Shown here one piece after another: positions 16,471 through 25,746 of a stretch of 64,000 nt of DNA (the stretch's first letter is position 1; every line of letters starts with the position of its first letter). Position numbers and translations under genes: made by a program. The stretch spans positions 1 to 64,000 of the forward strand of contig NZ_SWDB01000033.1 of NCBI RefSeq assembly GCF_005116735.1. The letters are read 5' to 3'. Origin of the DNA: Thalassotalea mangrovi. GTDB taxonomy: Bacteria; Pseudomonadota; Gammaproteobacteria; Enterobacterales; Alteromonadaceae. The notes beneath the pieces were generated by a model. That model was not told the DNA's origin, searched no databases, and was given only the letters and a program-made list of their open reading frames with translations.

Positions 16471-18420
16471 TTAATTGGCAACGCGTAGATAGAAGTGTTG
16501 ATCGATGGTGTCTTTCCATACTTGATCAAACGCATTCGCACCATTGTCGATCAACTTTTTATTGTCGATGGTCAACGCACCACCCTGGCGGTTGACTAAA
16601 CGCACAGTACCCTGAGGTAAAAACTCGATTCGCCACTGAGTGAAATCCGCTGCACAGGAACTCACCACCAGATTTCCAGCAACGGCTACCTGCTCGCCAG
16701 TTTCAATGGCCAGACATTGCTGCGCATTGTTTGCTAAGTGGAAGCGATAATAACCATTATCTGTGGCTTGAACCTGCCATTTCTGACAGGCTGAGTCGGT
16801 GTAGGCTTGTTGCATGACGTTTGTCTGTTGCTGCGCACTACACATTTCTGCAGAGATAACTTTACCACTGTGGGCATTAACCACAGCAAGGCTGGACACA
16901 GGTTCAATGCGCCATTCGCTACAGTTTTCCACACGTTTTTCACCAGTCACCACCGACGAGCCCTGAGTTGACGCACAGCTATCTACCTGCAGATAGTTAA
17001 TGGAATGTTCATTGCTTACACTAAACCAACCATCGCGGGATGCATCAATGCTAAAGCGCTGACACCTTGATGACTGCCAGGCTTCTGCCGCCATCCCATT
17101 TGCGGTTCCTGCACTGCAGTTTTGTTCGGTCAGAAACGAACCAAATTCAGCATTGGCAATACGATAAAGTCCATCATTGGCTGGATCGATAACCCACTGA
17201 CTGGCGCTTGCTGCACAGGAATCAATACTCACACCACCTTCATTATTTGCTAATAAACATAGGTTGGCGTTTTTGTTAACGATTTGGTATTTCACGCCTT
17301 GTACATCTGCGAATAACGGTCCCTGTTCACCACTTGGTACCGGAAGTTGCTGTTTGTCGGGCATCGGTTCACCAAAATTTGGCAGGCCTTGTTTTGCACC
17401 TTCGCTGTGCCAGCTAAAAGGTTGCGCACGTGCTGAGCGGGTGCCGCTGCAACCATCCGTTGGTGATGAGTTTCCATGATATATCAACCACTCTTCACTG
17501 CCATCCGGTGACGTGAAGAATCCATGGTGCCCCGGTCCGTATACGCCATTACCTTTGGAAAAGAACGGCTCGCTGTATTTGGTCCAGGACTCGGCTTTTA
17601 ACGGATTGTCGCCAGTTAACTCCACCACTGCCAATTTATAGTCTGGGGTATTACAGAAACTTGCCGAATGAACAAGAAACGTCCGGCCATTGTGCTTAAT
17701 AATTTCTGGTCCTTCGTTGACTCGCAAACCCGACGTTTCCCAGTCGTGCTCAGGCTTGGTGATCACCACCCGCTCGCCTTCTAAGGTCCAGGGATTGGTC
17801 ATCTTGGAAATCAGGTTAACCTGATCCTCGCCGTGCCATTCGGACCAGAGAAAGTACAGCTCGTCGTTGTGTTGAAAATAACTGCCATCAATGTTCCAGT
17901 GTCCTTTCATCGGCGTATCTTTGTACTGATACGGCCCCATCGGGTCGCTACCTTCACTTTCAAGAATATGGTTTTTCTGCTCGTGATAACTGTTACCTTC
18001 AACGCCCGCAGTGTAGATCACATACCAGCGAATCCCCTGCTCTGTTTCAAAAGGGAAAAATTCAAATGCCCAGAAATTACAGCATCTGCTTGGGTCATCC
18101 CCAGTCCAGATATTATGAGCCGGAGCGTCCGCTAGCCCGGCAATGGTCGGCGACTTGCGCATAACCAGTTCGGATGCCCAGGTCGTAGTCGTTAAGTAAT
18201 AATTGCCCTGGTAATAGTGCATCCAGGGATCCGCACCGTTTCTAAACAATGGATTGGCGAACGTGTCACTGGCGATTTGCAAGGCGTCATCACCCGCCGC
18301 CATTCTGGTGTTTTCTGCGCTGTTGCCTTGATATTGCTGGCAAGCTGATAAACTTGCTATCCCTGCCGCAAGCGCCAGGCTCCCGGATAATTTAATGATT
18401 TTATTAAAATATTTCTTCAT
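16471..18420 (-). CDS. GH43 lipoprotein with ricin-type (CBM13) C-terminal domains
   Basis: A modular enzyme of 649 residues. The start at 18420 places MKKYFNKIIK before a lipoprotein signal with lipobox LSAC (Cys27); an in-frame ATG twelve bases upstream is possible. The GH43 domain spans about 55-370, with Asp64 in NGADPW, Asp in NIDGSYF and Glu in VNEGPEII. The last 270 residues hold ricin-like beta-trefoil repeats with paired Cys and QW-like blocks (ASQWVID, CSEWRIE, CQKWQVQ, FTQWRIE), a carbohydrate-binding CBM13 pattern. It should be anchored in a membrane and remove arabinofuranosyl units while holding the polymer. It is the second gene of the leftward operon, 16 bp after the endo-arabinanase. 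Substrate is inferred from the neighbours. Confidence 0.9.
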   Translation of the reverse strand: MKKYFNKIIKLSGSLALAAGIASLSACQQYQGNSAENTRMAAGDDALQIASDTFANPLFRNGADPWMHYYQGNYYLTTTTWASELVMRKSPTIAGLADAPAHNIWTGDDPSRCCNFWAFEFFPFETEQGIRWYVIYTAGVEGNSYHEQKNHILESEGSDPMGPYQYKDTPMKGHWNIDGSYFQHNDELYFLWSEWHGEDQVNLISKMTNPWTLEGERVVITKPEHDWETSGLRVNEGPEIIKHNGRTFLVHSASFCNTPDYKLAVVELTGDNPLKAESWTKYSEPFFSKGNGVYGPGHHGFFTSPDGSEEWLIYHGNSSPTDGCSGTRSARAQPFSWHSEGAKQGLPNFGEPMPDKQQLPVPSGEQGPLFADVQGVKYQIVNKNANLCLLANNEGGVSIDSCAASASQWVIDPANDGLYRIANAEFGSFLTEQNCSAGTANGMAAEAWQSSRCQRFSIDASRDGWFSVSNEHSINYLQVDSCASTQGSSVVTGEKRVENCSEWRIEPVSSLAVVNAHSGKVISAEMCSAQQQTNVMQQAYTDSACQKWQVQATDNGYYRFHLANNAQQCLAIETGEQVAVAGNLVVSSCAADFTQWRIEFLPQGTVRLVNRQGGALTIDNKKLIDNGANAFDQVWKDTIDQHFYLRVAN

Positions 18421-18436
18421 GTAAAAACTCATAATG

Positions 18437-19492
18437 TTATTTTTTTGTGGTTCTCAATGCACTGCGATAGGTATCCAAAACTTTCGGATCGATACTGGGC
18501 CAGTGATCATCAGTCCAGGATATTTCCGCAATTTTCAATTTCTGTAGACCTTGATCGGCAGATTCGTAGGCATGAAATACCAGATAATCTTTGCCGTTAA
18601 ATTGGTAAGCGCTGTTATGGCCAAGACCTGGCCAGGCTTTTGTTCCTTTTAACAAAACACTGCCACCGCCGTTGGCCAGATCCTTTCCTTGTTTGTCCAG
18701 ATAAGGTCCCGTCACACGTTTGGATCGCCCCATGGCAATATGATATGTACTGTCATCACCGCGACAACAGAGGCCATATGAAACGAAAAGATAATAGTAT
18801 TCACCTTTTTGATAAATGAATGGCGCCTCGATTTGCGCGGCACCGGGTTCAGCCTCATTGGTAAACGGTTCACGAGATAATTTGGCGATCGTTGCCCACT
18901 GCTCAGGTTGTGCCAGGGAAACTAAGTCGTCGGCCAATTGCACCATTTTCAATCCACCCCAGAAAGAACCAAAACTCATCCAGGGTGTACCCTTTTTATC
19001 AAAGATTATTGCCGGGTCAATGGCATTAAATGAGTCTCGGTGAGGAATTGACTGCAGGATCATGCCTTTATCCTGCCAATGATAATCCTCAGATCGGGTA
19101 TCCAGGGTCTTATTAACCGCGACTCCCATGGCCGAGGTGTTTTTCCCGAACGCCGAAACGGAATAGTAAAGATAAAACAAGCCGTTATGTTCTATGATAT
19201 CTGGCGCCCATAAATGACCGTTAAAACCTGGTGCAACACTTCTTGCCCAATCAGGCTCAGTTGCAAAAGCTCGATCGGAGTAATCCCAGTGAATCATGTC
19301 ATCGGATTTATAAATGGTGATGCCTGGTCCGGTGCTGAACAGGTAATAGGTATCCCCCTCCTGAATCATCACCGGATCGTGAATATCTAATTGCGGAAAT
19401 TGCTGTGCCCAACAACCGCCAGAAAAACCAGCAAGCGCTATAGACAGCAATACGGCTCTTATTTTTATTGCTTTTTTTAACAACGAAATCAA
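18437..19492 (-). CDS. Endo-1,5-alpha-L-arabinanase (GH43), exported
   Basis: A 351-residue endo-arabinanase. I start at a TTG (19492), which has the strong site GGGGGAG six bases upstream and directly precedes a classic signal peptide (KKAIKIRAVLLSIALAG). A longer frame from another TTG at 19528 would add acidic residues before the signal. Catalytic residues are Asp39 (DIHDPVM), Asp in NAIDPAII and Glu in QIEAPFIY; GLGHNSAY carries the His of the conserved metal site. The pattern APGFNGHLWAPDI...SFGSFWGGLK is typical of endo-acting arabinanases that cut the alpha-1,5 backbone. It is the first gene of the leftward GH43 operon and lies divergent to the symporter. Confidence 0.92.
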   Translation of the reverse strand: MISLLKKAIKIRAVLLSIALAGFSGGCWAQQFPQLDIHDPVMIQEGDTYYLFSTGPGITIYKSDDMIHWDYSDRAFATEPDWARSVAPGFNGHLWAPDIIEHNGLFYLYYSVSAFGKNTSAMGVAVNKTLDTRSEDYHWQDKGMILQSIPHRDSFNAIDPAIIFDKKGTPWMSFGSFWGGLKMVQLADDLVSLAQPEQWATIAKLSREPFTNEAEPGAAQIEAPFIYQKGEYYYLFVSYGLCCRGDDSTYHIAMGRSKRVTGPYLDKQGKDLANGGGSVLLKGTKAWPGLGHNSAYQFNGKDYLVFHAYESADQGLQKLKIAEISWTDDHWPSIDPKVLDTYRSALRTTKK

Positions 19493-19540
19493 ATTAAACT
19501 CCCCCTCGATTTTCGTAAAAAATTTCAACTATCGCCATAA

Positions 19541-19560
19541 GTACTATTGTATGATGATTA
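19541..19560. promoter_or_regulatory. Possible weak operator in the divergent arabinanase/symporter promoter
   Basis: On the minus strand this reads TAATCATCATACAATAGTAC, sharing CATAC and ACAATA with the TACTACAATA sites elsewhere in the island but lacking the exact core. It lies about 50 bp before the endo-arabinanase start and about 105 bp before the symporter start. A regulatory role is tentative. Confidence 0.35.
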
Positions 19561-19664
19561 ATGCTAACATAAAATAATCGGCAAACGGTACTTTCAATTT
19601 TAGTCAGTGATCGATTTTGCAGACATGAATGACAGATGTATTAAAAATAGAAAAAGGTTTACCT

Positions 19665-21074
19665 ATGTCTTCACATAAACTTTCAGTATTAGAAAAAGTT
19701 GGTTTTGGCGCCGGAGACATGGCTGTCAATGTAGTGATTTCAGCGATGATGCTGATAATCACCTTTTTTTATACGGACATATTTGGGCTCAAACCGAGCG
19801 ATTTAGCCATATTATTTTTATCGGTTCGCCTAATTGATGCGATAACCGATCCCATTATGGGAATAGTCACCGACCGCTATACCACTCGTTGGGGCCGTTA
19901 TCGTCCTTACTTCTTATTTATGGCAATTCCATTCGCTATTTCAGTTTTTCTGACTTTCAGCACGCCAGACTGGGACTATAACAGTAAATTAGTATGGGCT
20001 TATGCGACATACATTCTGGTGACCATCATGTTTACCATAGTCACCATCCCCTATATCTCCATTATCGGAGTATTAACCGATTGCCCGAAAGAACGTCTTT
20101 CCGCCAATGGCTATCGATTGTTCTTTGCTAAAATTGCTGCCTTCCTGGTTACCATCGTAGTCCCCATGCTTGCCCAATATTGGGGTGGCGAAGAGAATAT
20201 CGCCGCCGGATATCAATTTGCCATGGGGTTAATGGCAATACTGGCAGCATTCTTGTTTATTTTTTGCTTTTTTACCACTACCGAACGCATCGAACATCAG
20301 GTAGAAACCAAACCCTTTTTAACCCAGTTACAACTTCTGTTACGCAATGACCAATGGTTGGTATTAGTGACCATCTGCGTAATCGGCACCATCGGATACG
20401 TAATCAGAGGTTCGGTCGCAGCTTATTACGCAAAATATTACCTCGGTGGCGATGCCACCCTATTGTCGAGTTTCCTGGCCACCGGGGTGGCAGCAGCTAT
20501 CGTTGCTATGGTCGTATCTACCTGGATTACTAAACACTACTGCAAAATTAATTTGTTCCGCTACAGCCAGATTCTTGTTGGTATTATCAGTGTCGCCATG
20601 TACTACCTGGTGCAACCGGGTGATGTGATGCTGGCTTTCCTGTTTTATTTCACCCTGTCATTTGTGGTTGACTTGCATGCACCAATATTTTGGTCGGTGA
20701 TCTCTGAATCTGTCGATTATGGCACGTTAAAAACCGGTCAACGAGTATCAGGGCTCGCATACGGCGGCATTTCATTTGCCCAGAAAGCCGGCATGGGCCT
20801 GGCCGGGTTTATTGTTGGTCAACTACTGACCTACTTTAATTATCAGGCCGATCAGGTACAGAGCGACTTTACCCTGACAGGTATTGCGCTGATGTTGTGT
20901 ATTATCCCTGGAGTATTCCACACCCTGATGGGGGTAATGATGTTCAAATATCGGATTACCAACAATGTGTACGAAAATATTAAACAGGACTTAGCCAAAG
21001 GCCAACAACAACCCAATGACAGCGTGACGTTGCAAGTCAAAGCTGACGATTCAGCAGCATCAACAGCCGTTTAA
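19665..21074 (+). CDS. GPH-family sugar:cation symporter
   Basis: A 469-residue inner-membrane transporter of the glycoside-pentoside-hexuronide (MelB/XylP/YicJ) family with about 12 membrane segments. The start at 19665 follows AAAGG at good spacing and gives the usual opening KLSVLEKVGFGAGDMAVN; an in-frame ATG at 19629 would add 12 residues. The family motifs DPIMGIVTDRYTTRWGRYRPY (positions about 50-75) and the late YGTLKTGQR segment are present. It begins the rightward operon with a cytoplasmic GH43, so it probably carries short arabino-oligosaccharides or arabinose with Na+ or H+ for intracellular hydrolysis. Confidence 0.9.
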   Translation: MSSHKLSVLEKVGFGAGDMAVNVVISAMMLIITFFYTDIFGLKPSDLAILFLSVRLIDAITDPIMGIVTDRYTTRWGRYRPYFLFMAIPFAISVFLTFSTPDWDYNSKLVWAYATYILVTIMFTIVTIPYISIIGVLTDCPKERLSANGYRLFFAKIAAFLVTIVVPMLAQYWGGEENIAAGYQFAMGLMAILAAFLFIFCFFTTTERIEHQVETKPFLTQLQLLLRNDQWLVLVTICVIGTIGYVIRGSVAAYYAKYYLGGDATLLSSFLATGVAAAIVAMVVSTWITKHYCKINLFRYSQILVGIISVAMYYLVQPGDVMLAFLFYFTLSFVVDLHAPIFWSVISESVDYGTLKTGQRVSGLAYGGISFAQKAGMGLAGFIVGQLLTYFNYQADQVQSDFTLTGIALMLCIIPGVFHTLMGVMMFKYRITNNVYENIKQDLAKGQQQPNDSVTLQVKADDSAASTAV

Positions 21075-21093
21075 CCTAACACTGGAGTAACAA

Positions 21094-22041
21094 GTGACAA
21101 TCCTTACCCCTTTAATTGAGCAGCGTGCCGACCCTTTCATTTATAAGCACACGGATGGATATTATTATTTCACCGCATCGGTACCTGCTTACGATCGCAT
21201 CGAACTCCGTCGTGCAAAAACCATCGCCGAATTAGCGACGGCGGAGACCTTTGATATCTGGCATAAGCCGGAAACCGGACCTTATTCGGATCTGGTATGG
21301 GCCCCGGAAATCCATTTTAATCAGGGAGCCTGGTATGTCTATGTTGCCATTGCCCCGAGTCGCGAAATTAAAGACGATTTATTTCAACATCGAATGTATG
21401 TGCTGCGCTGCACCGATGCGAATCCATTAACCGGACAGTGGGAATTTCTCGGCCAACTGGACACTGGTATCGACACCTTTTGTTTAGATGCCACGACTTT
21501 TAGCCATCAAGGCCAGCTATATTACCTGTGGGCGCAAAAAGAAAATGGTATCACCGGCAACAGTAATCTATACATTGCGAAAATGGATACTCCGGACAAA
21601 ATTAGCTCAGCTCCGGTGATGCTGACAAAGCCAGAATTACCATGGGAGATTAAGGGTTTCTGGGTAAATGAAGGGCCTGCGGTATTAAAACGTAATGGCA
21701 AAATTTTTATCAGTTATTCTGCCAGCGCTACCGATGAAAACTATTGCATGGGATTGCTAACCGCTGACGAAAATGCCGATTTACTTGACCCCAAAAGCTG
21801 GCATAAAGAGCAGCAGCCGGTATTTTCCAGTTGTTATGAACATGGGGTTTATGGAGCCGGACACAATAGCTTTACTAAAGCGGAAGATAACGATACCGAT
21901 ATTTTGGTATACCACGCCAGAACCTACACCGAAATTGAAGGTGACCCATTATGGGATCCGAACCGTCACACCTATGTAAAAGAGGTTCGCTGGGACGAAA
22001 ACGGCATGCCGATTTTTGGAAAGCCATCAATTCAGGAATAA
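21094..22041 (+). CDS. Cytoplasmic GH43 alpha-L-arabinofuranosidase-like enzyme
   Basis: A 315-residue GH43 enzyme without a signal peptide, so it should act in the cytoplasm. The GTG start has GGAG six bases upstream. Catalytic residues are Asp13 (RADPFIY), Asp132 (FCLDATTF) and Glu193 (VNEGPAV). The sequence resembles GH43 exo-arabinofuranosidases that release arabinose from arabino-oligosaccharide ends. It follows the symporter gene by 19 bp, which fits import and then intracellular hydrolysis. A paralogue with a signal peptide lies at 24628-25695, giving the locus a cytoplasmic and an exported version of the same enzyme type. A rho-independent terminator follows. Confidence 0.9.
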   Translation: MTILTPLIEQRADPFIYKHTDGYYYFTASVPAYDRIELRRAKTIAELATAETFDIWHKPETGPYSDLVWAPEIHFNQGAWYVYVAIAPSREIKDDLFQHRMYVLRCTDANPLTGQWEFLGQLDTGIDTFCLDATTFSHQGQLYYLWAQKENGITGNSNLYIAKMDTPDKISSAPVMLTKPELPWEIKGFWVNEGPAVLKRNGKIFISYSASATDENYCMGLLTADENADLLDPKSWHKEQQPVFSSCYEHGVYGAGHNSFTKAEDNDTDILVYHARTYTEIEGDPLWDPNRHTYVKEVRWDENGMPIFGKPSIQE

Positions 22042-22095
22042 ACCATCATAATAGCCTTCTGCTGTGAAGGTAAGATTTGCTCGCGCAACCCAAGT

Positions 22096-22129
22096 GGCCC
22101 CTGGTAATTTATTATTTAGGGGCTTTTTT
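22096..22129 (+). terminator. Rho-independent terminator before the GH127 gene
   Basis: GCCCCT (22097-22102) and AGGGGC (22118-22123) form a stem followed by six T residues. It separates symporter-GH43 from the GH127 gene, suggesting partial termination or a separate promoter for GH127. Confidence 0.75.
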
Positions 22130-22153
22130 GTCATAAAAAATAAGCCAATAATA

Positions 22154-24514
22154 ATGAAAAAATTAGTACTCAAGGTGTTGTTATTTGTAGCGTTCAGCTA
22201 TAGCTCAATTTCTGTAGGGACACCGCTACAAGCCATCCCACTTACGGATGTCAGGATCACCGATGGACCGTTCCTGCATGCTCAGCAAACCAATTTATCC
22301 TATTTGTTAGCGATGGATCCAGAACGCTTATTAGCGCCCTACCGTCGTGAAGCGAACCTGCCGGTTAACACAGAAAGTTATCCTAACTGGGAGAATACCG
22401 GACTCGACGGTCATATTGGCGGTCATTATCTGACCGCCCTGTCACTGATGTATGCTTCGACCGGTGATAAGGAAGTATTAGCCCGCCTCAACTATATGGT
22501 GGCTGAACTAGCCAAATGTCAGCAGCAACACGGTAATGGCTATCTCGGTGCCGTCCCTGATGGCACTCGCATTTGGAAAGAAATCGCTGCAGGTAACATA
22601 CAAGCCGACTTGTTTACCTTAAACCAAAGCTGGGTACCCTGGTATAACCTGCATAAAGTATTTTCCGGCCTCAGGGACGCCTATCTTTATACGGATAACC
22701 AACAAGCCAAAACGATGCTCATTGAGTTTAGCGACTGGATGCTAGCCTTAAGTAATAAATTGAATGACCAGCAACTGCAAACCATGCTGCGTACAGAATA
22801 CGGTGGACTAAATGAGACTCTGGCTGATGTTTATCAAATCACTGGCGAGCAGAAATACCTCACCCTAGCCAGGCGTTATACTGACATGTCTTTATTGACC
22901 CCATTGTTGGCTCAGCAGGATAAGCTCAATGGCCTCCATGCCAATACGCAAATACCCAAAATCGTTGGCGTTGCCCGCATCGCCAGTCTGGCAAACGATC
23001 ACAGTTGGCTGGCAAGTGCCGATTATTTTTGGCAGCAGGTGGTAACTAAACGCAGTGTCAGCATTGGCGGCAACAGTGTGCGCGAGCACTTCCATCCCAG
23101 CGAAGACTTTTCCAGTATGGTCAAGGATGTGGAGGGGCCGGAAACCTGTAATACCTATAATATGCTCAAGCTTTCAAAACTTCTTTATCAGCAAAAAGGC
23201 GAATTAAACTATCTCGACTACTATGAACGGGCACTGTTTAATCACATCTTATCCTCTCAGCACCCCGTCCACGGTGGGTTAGTCTATTTTACGCCGATGC
23301 GTCCCAATCACTACCGAATGTATTCAGCCGTATCTGAGGGAATGTGGTGCTGCGTCGGTTCGGGGATTGAAAACCACTCTAAATACGGCGAAATGATATA
23401 TAGCGCCGGGGATAATCAGTTCTATATCAACCTGTTTATCGATTCGCAGGTAAACTGGGCTGCTAAAAATATTAGATTCTCACAAACAACCGCCTTTCCT
23501 GACTCCGATAGTAGCAAAATTGTCATTCACGATAGTGGTAAGTTTGCACTCAACATTCGGTATCCGGCATGGGTAAATCATAATATTGAATTATCGGTTA
23601 ACGGCAAACCTGTAGCTATCTCCGCCAGGCCGGGACAATACATTACGCTCGATCGAGAATGGCAGGCGGGTGACGAGATCAATGTGCGTGTTCCCATGCA
23701 AACCACGCTTGAACAACTTCCGGATCAGTCAAATTATTACTCAATTTTGCATGGTCCCATTGTTCTGGCCGCCAAAACCCTGCCCTTTGCTAACGAAACC
23801 TTAAATTTCATTGCCGACAGTTCGCGAATGGGCCACATTGCCCAGGGTCCACTGTGTGATCTAACCGAAGCGCCTTTGTTTATCAGCGATGGCGACTCTT
23901 TTTTGCAACACATCAAACGTACCGATAGCGAGAAACTCAGGTTTTCTACCACAGATGCCAGCATGAACCAGTCGGCGCCACTCGAGTTAATACCATTTTT
24001 CCGTTTACATGACAGCCGCTATACCCTGTATTTTCCTCAGGTAAATGGCAAAGACTGGCAGGCACAAAAGCAACAACTTCAATTAGTCGCCCAACGCGAA
24101 AAGGCCCTGGCTGAAAACACTCTGGATGTTATTGCTCCGGGACAGCAGCAACCGGAGGCGGATCACTTTTTTGAAGGGCAAAACAGTGAAGCTGGTATTA
24201 ATGGCCGCAGGCACTGGCGCCATGCCCATGATTGGTTTAGTTACCGATTAAATACCAAAGGTGAGACAAACCCTGTGCTACGGCTTACGTATTTTGGCTT
24301 AGACAAAGATCGACGTTTTGATATTCTGATTGACAATAAACTGCTGACTAGCGTGTCATTAAGCGGTGACAAAGGAGCAACGTTTTACAGCGTTGACTAC
24401 CCTATTCCAAGCCATTTATTGCCAACCGACAGCCATTACCTTCGCATCACGTTTAAAGCACACAAAGACTCCATTGCCGGGGGTCTGTATGGCATTCGAT
24501 TATTAAAACACTGA
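22154..24514 (+). CDS. GH127 beta-L-arabinofuranosidase, exported
   Basis: A 786-residue protein of family GH127 (formerly DUF1680). I start it at the ATG at 22154, which opens a signal peptide (MKKLVLKVLLFVAF...PLQA). A longer GTG frame from 22064 would span a terminator hairpin. The catalytic domain runs to about residue 600, with GHYLTALSLMYA near 90, GGLNETLADVY near 220 and SIGGNSVREHF near 305. The zinc/cysteine site follows as VEGPETCNTYNM (Glu330, Cys332) and GMWCCVGSG (Cys399, Cys400). In the Bifidobacterium enzyme HypBA1 the second-site Cys is the nucleophile. The C-terminal 150 residues are beta-rich. Characterised members cleave beta-linked arabinofuranose, so this locus may see more than alpha-arabinan. 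Confidence 0.9.
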   Translation: MKKLVLKVLLFVAFSYSSISVGTPLQAIPLTDVRITDGPFLHAQQTNLSYLLAMDPERLLAPYRREANLPVNTESYPNWENTGLDGHIGGHYLTALSLMYASTGDKEVLARLNYMVAELAKCQQQHGNGYLGAVPDGTRIWKEIAAGNIQADLFTLNQSWVPWYNLHKVFSGLRDAYLYTDNQQAKTMLIEFSDWMLALSNKLNDQQLQTMLRTEYGGLNETLADVYQITGEQKYLTLARRYTDMSLLTPLLAQQDKLNGLHANTQIPKIVGVARIASLANDHSWLASADYFWQQVVTKRSVSIGGNSVREHFHPSEDFSSMVKDVEGPETCNTYNMLKLSKLLYQQKGELNYLDYYERALFNHILSSQHPVHGGLVYFTPMRPNHYRMYSAVSEGMWCCVGSGIENHSKYGEMIYSAGDNQFYINLFIDSQVNWAAKNIRFSQTTAFPDSDSSKIVIHDSGKFALNIRYPAWVNHNIELSVNGKPVAISARPGQYITLDREWQAGDEINVRVPMQTTLEQLPDQSNYYSILHGPIVLAAKTLPFANETLNFIADSSRMGHIAQGPLCDLTEAPLFISDGDSFLQHIKRTDSEKLRFSTTDASMNQSAPLELIPFFRLHDSRYTLYFPQVNGKDWQAQKQQLQLVAQREKALAENTLDVIAPGQQQPEADHFFEGQNSEAGINGRRHWRHAHDWFSYRLNTKGETNPVLRLTYFGLDKDRRFDILIDNKLLTSVSLSGDKGATFYSVDYPIPSHLLPTDSHYLRITFKAHKDSIAGGLYGIRLLKH

Positions 24515-24527
24515 CCCCAAAAAAAAA

Positions 24528-24554
24528 CCATCTGCTAAGCAGATGGCTTTTTTT
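24528..24554. terminator. Bidirectional terminator between GH127 and GH43 genes
   Basis: CCATCTGC (24528-24535), a 3-nt loop and GCAGATGG (24539-24546), with a run of A before and seven T after. It lies between convergent genes and serves both strands. Confidence 0.92.
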
Positions 24555-24627
24555 AACTCTCTGATTTACCGATTCCCTTACCGCGACCTGTAATCAGGCG
24601 TCCCTTGCCTCTGGCATCTACCTGGCT

Positions 24628-25695
24628 TTAATCACCGCGATTATTGTGAAACTCAGGAAAACCGTCTTGCGTCCAGGTTATTTGCCGATATCGGGTATGA
24701 CGATTTCCATCCGTCAATGGCGTTCCCTGCAGTTTTTTATAGTCACGGGCATGATAAATCATCATATCCGTTTTGCCATCTTCTGCCAGGGTAAAACTAT
24801 TATGTCCCGGTCCAAACCGAAACAAGGATTCGTTGGTTGTGAACACAGGTTCAGGCAATTTATGCCAACTTGCGGGGTCGAGTAGATCAGCATTTTCATC
24901 GGCCCAAAGTAAACCCATGGCGTAACGATGATCGGTAGCACTGGCCGAATAAGTAATGAATATTTTACCGTGTCGCTTTAAAACCGCCGCTCCTTCATTG
25001 ACCTTAAAACCCCGCTCCTCCCAATCGTATGTCGGTTCAGCAATGTAGACTTCTTTACCCGATACCGCGTTTGGCGAATCGAGCTCAGCCAGCACCAGGC
25101 CGCTGTTATAACTGCGTGCATCATCCTGCTGAGCCCAAACCAGGTATCGCTTTTGACCATGGGTAAAACTGGTGGCATCGAGAGAAAACGTATCACGGGC
25201 GGTTACCAATCTACCCAGCTCAGTCCATTGTCCCTGCATAGGATCCGTGGACGTGTTTTGCAAAACATACATGCGAATTGAAAACGGTGCTTCCTGTTTT
25301 CCCGCAGCAAAGTAGATATACCAGGCTCCATCGATACGATGTAACTCTGGCGCCCAGATATTGGCACTCATCTCACCGCTGGGATGTTGGCGCCAGATAA
25401 CTTGTTCGTTTGCTTCACTCAAACCATCAATGGTGGCGGATTGTCGCAAAATAATGCGGTCAAATTCCGGTACCGAAGCGGTAAAGTAGTAATGCCCGGA
25501 CTCGGACCGATAAACCCAGGGATCGGCTCGATTAAGCACCAGGTTTGCTTTTCGATTGACGCTAAGGGAGTCCTCCGCATGGACCCCGGTAAGCGGCAAA
25601 CACAACATCAATGCAACAGTCCAGAGCAACATCGATATTGGTCTGCTGACCAATGAGCAGAATGTACGAAAATACGATATCAAAGAGTTTTGCAT
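24628..25695 (-). CDS. Exported GH43 alpha-L-arabinofuranosidase-like enzyme
   Basis: A 355-residue GH43 enzyme. AGGAG five bases before the ATG at 25695 sets the start. The N-terminal 40 residues form a long signal peptide (PISMLLWTVALMLCLPLTGVHA). Catalytic residues are Asp in NRADPWVY, Asp in FSLDATSF and Glu in VNEGAAVL. It closely resembles the cytoplasmic enzyme at 21094-22041, sharing YYFTASVP, FITYSASATD-type and DENADLLDP blocks. It is the last gene of the long leftward operon that starts at the dehydratase, directly after the furanose ABC transporter. In the periplasm it would release single arabinose units for that transporter. Confidence 0.9.
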   Translation of the reverse strand: MQNSLISYFRTFCSLVSRPISMLLWTVALMLCLPLTGVHAEDSLSVNRKANLVLNRADPWVYRSESGHYYFTASVPEFDRIILRQSATIDGLSEANEQVIWRQHPSGEMSANIWAPELHRIDGAWYIYFAAGKQEAPFSIRMYVLQNTSTDPMQGQWTELGRLVTARDTFSLDATSFTHGQKRYLVWAQQDDARSYNSGLVLAELDSPNAVSGKEVYIAEPTYDWEERGFKVNEGAAVLKRHGKIFITYSASATDHRYAMGLLWADENADLLDPASWHKLPEPVFTTNESLFRFGPGHNSFTLAEDGKTDMMIYHARDYKKLQGTPLTDGNRHTRYRQITWTQDGFPEFHNNRGD

Positions 25696-25746
25696 AAGCG
25701 CTCCTGTAAAAAACCCAGTGACCATTATGGTGACTGGGTTTCGTTG

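Noticed and set aside
22064-22153. Longer GTG-initiated start for the GH127 gene
   Set aside because: The added stretch would cover a terminator hairpin and put 30 residues before a good signal peptide.
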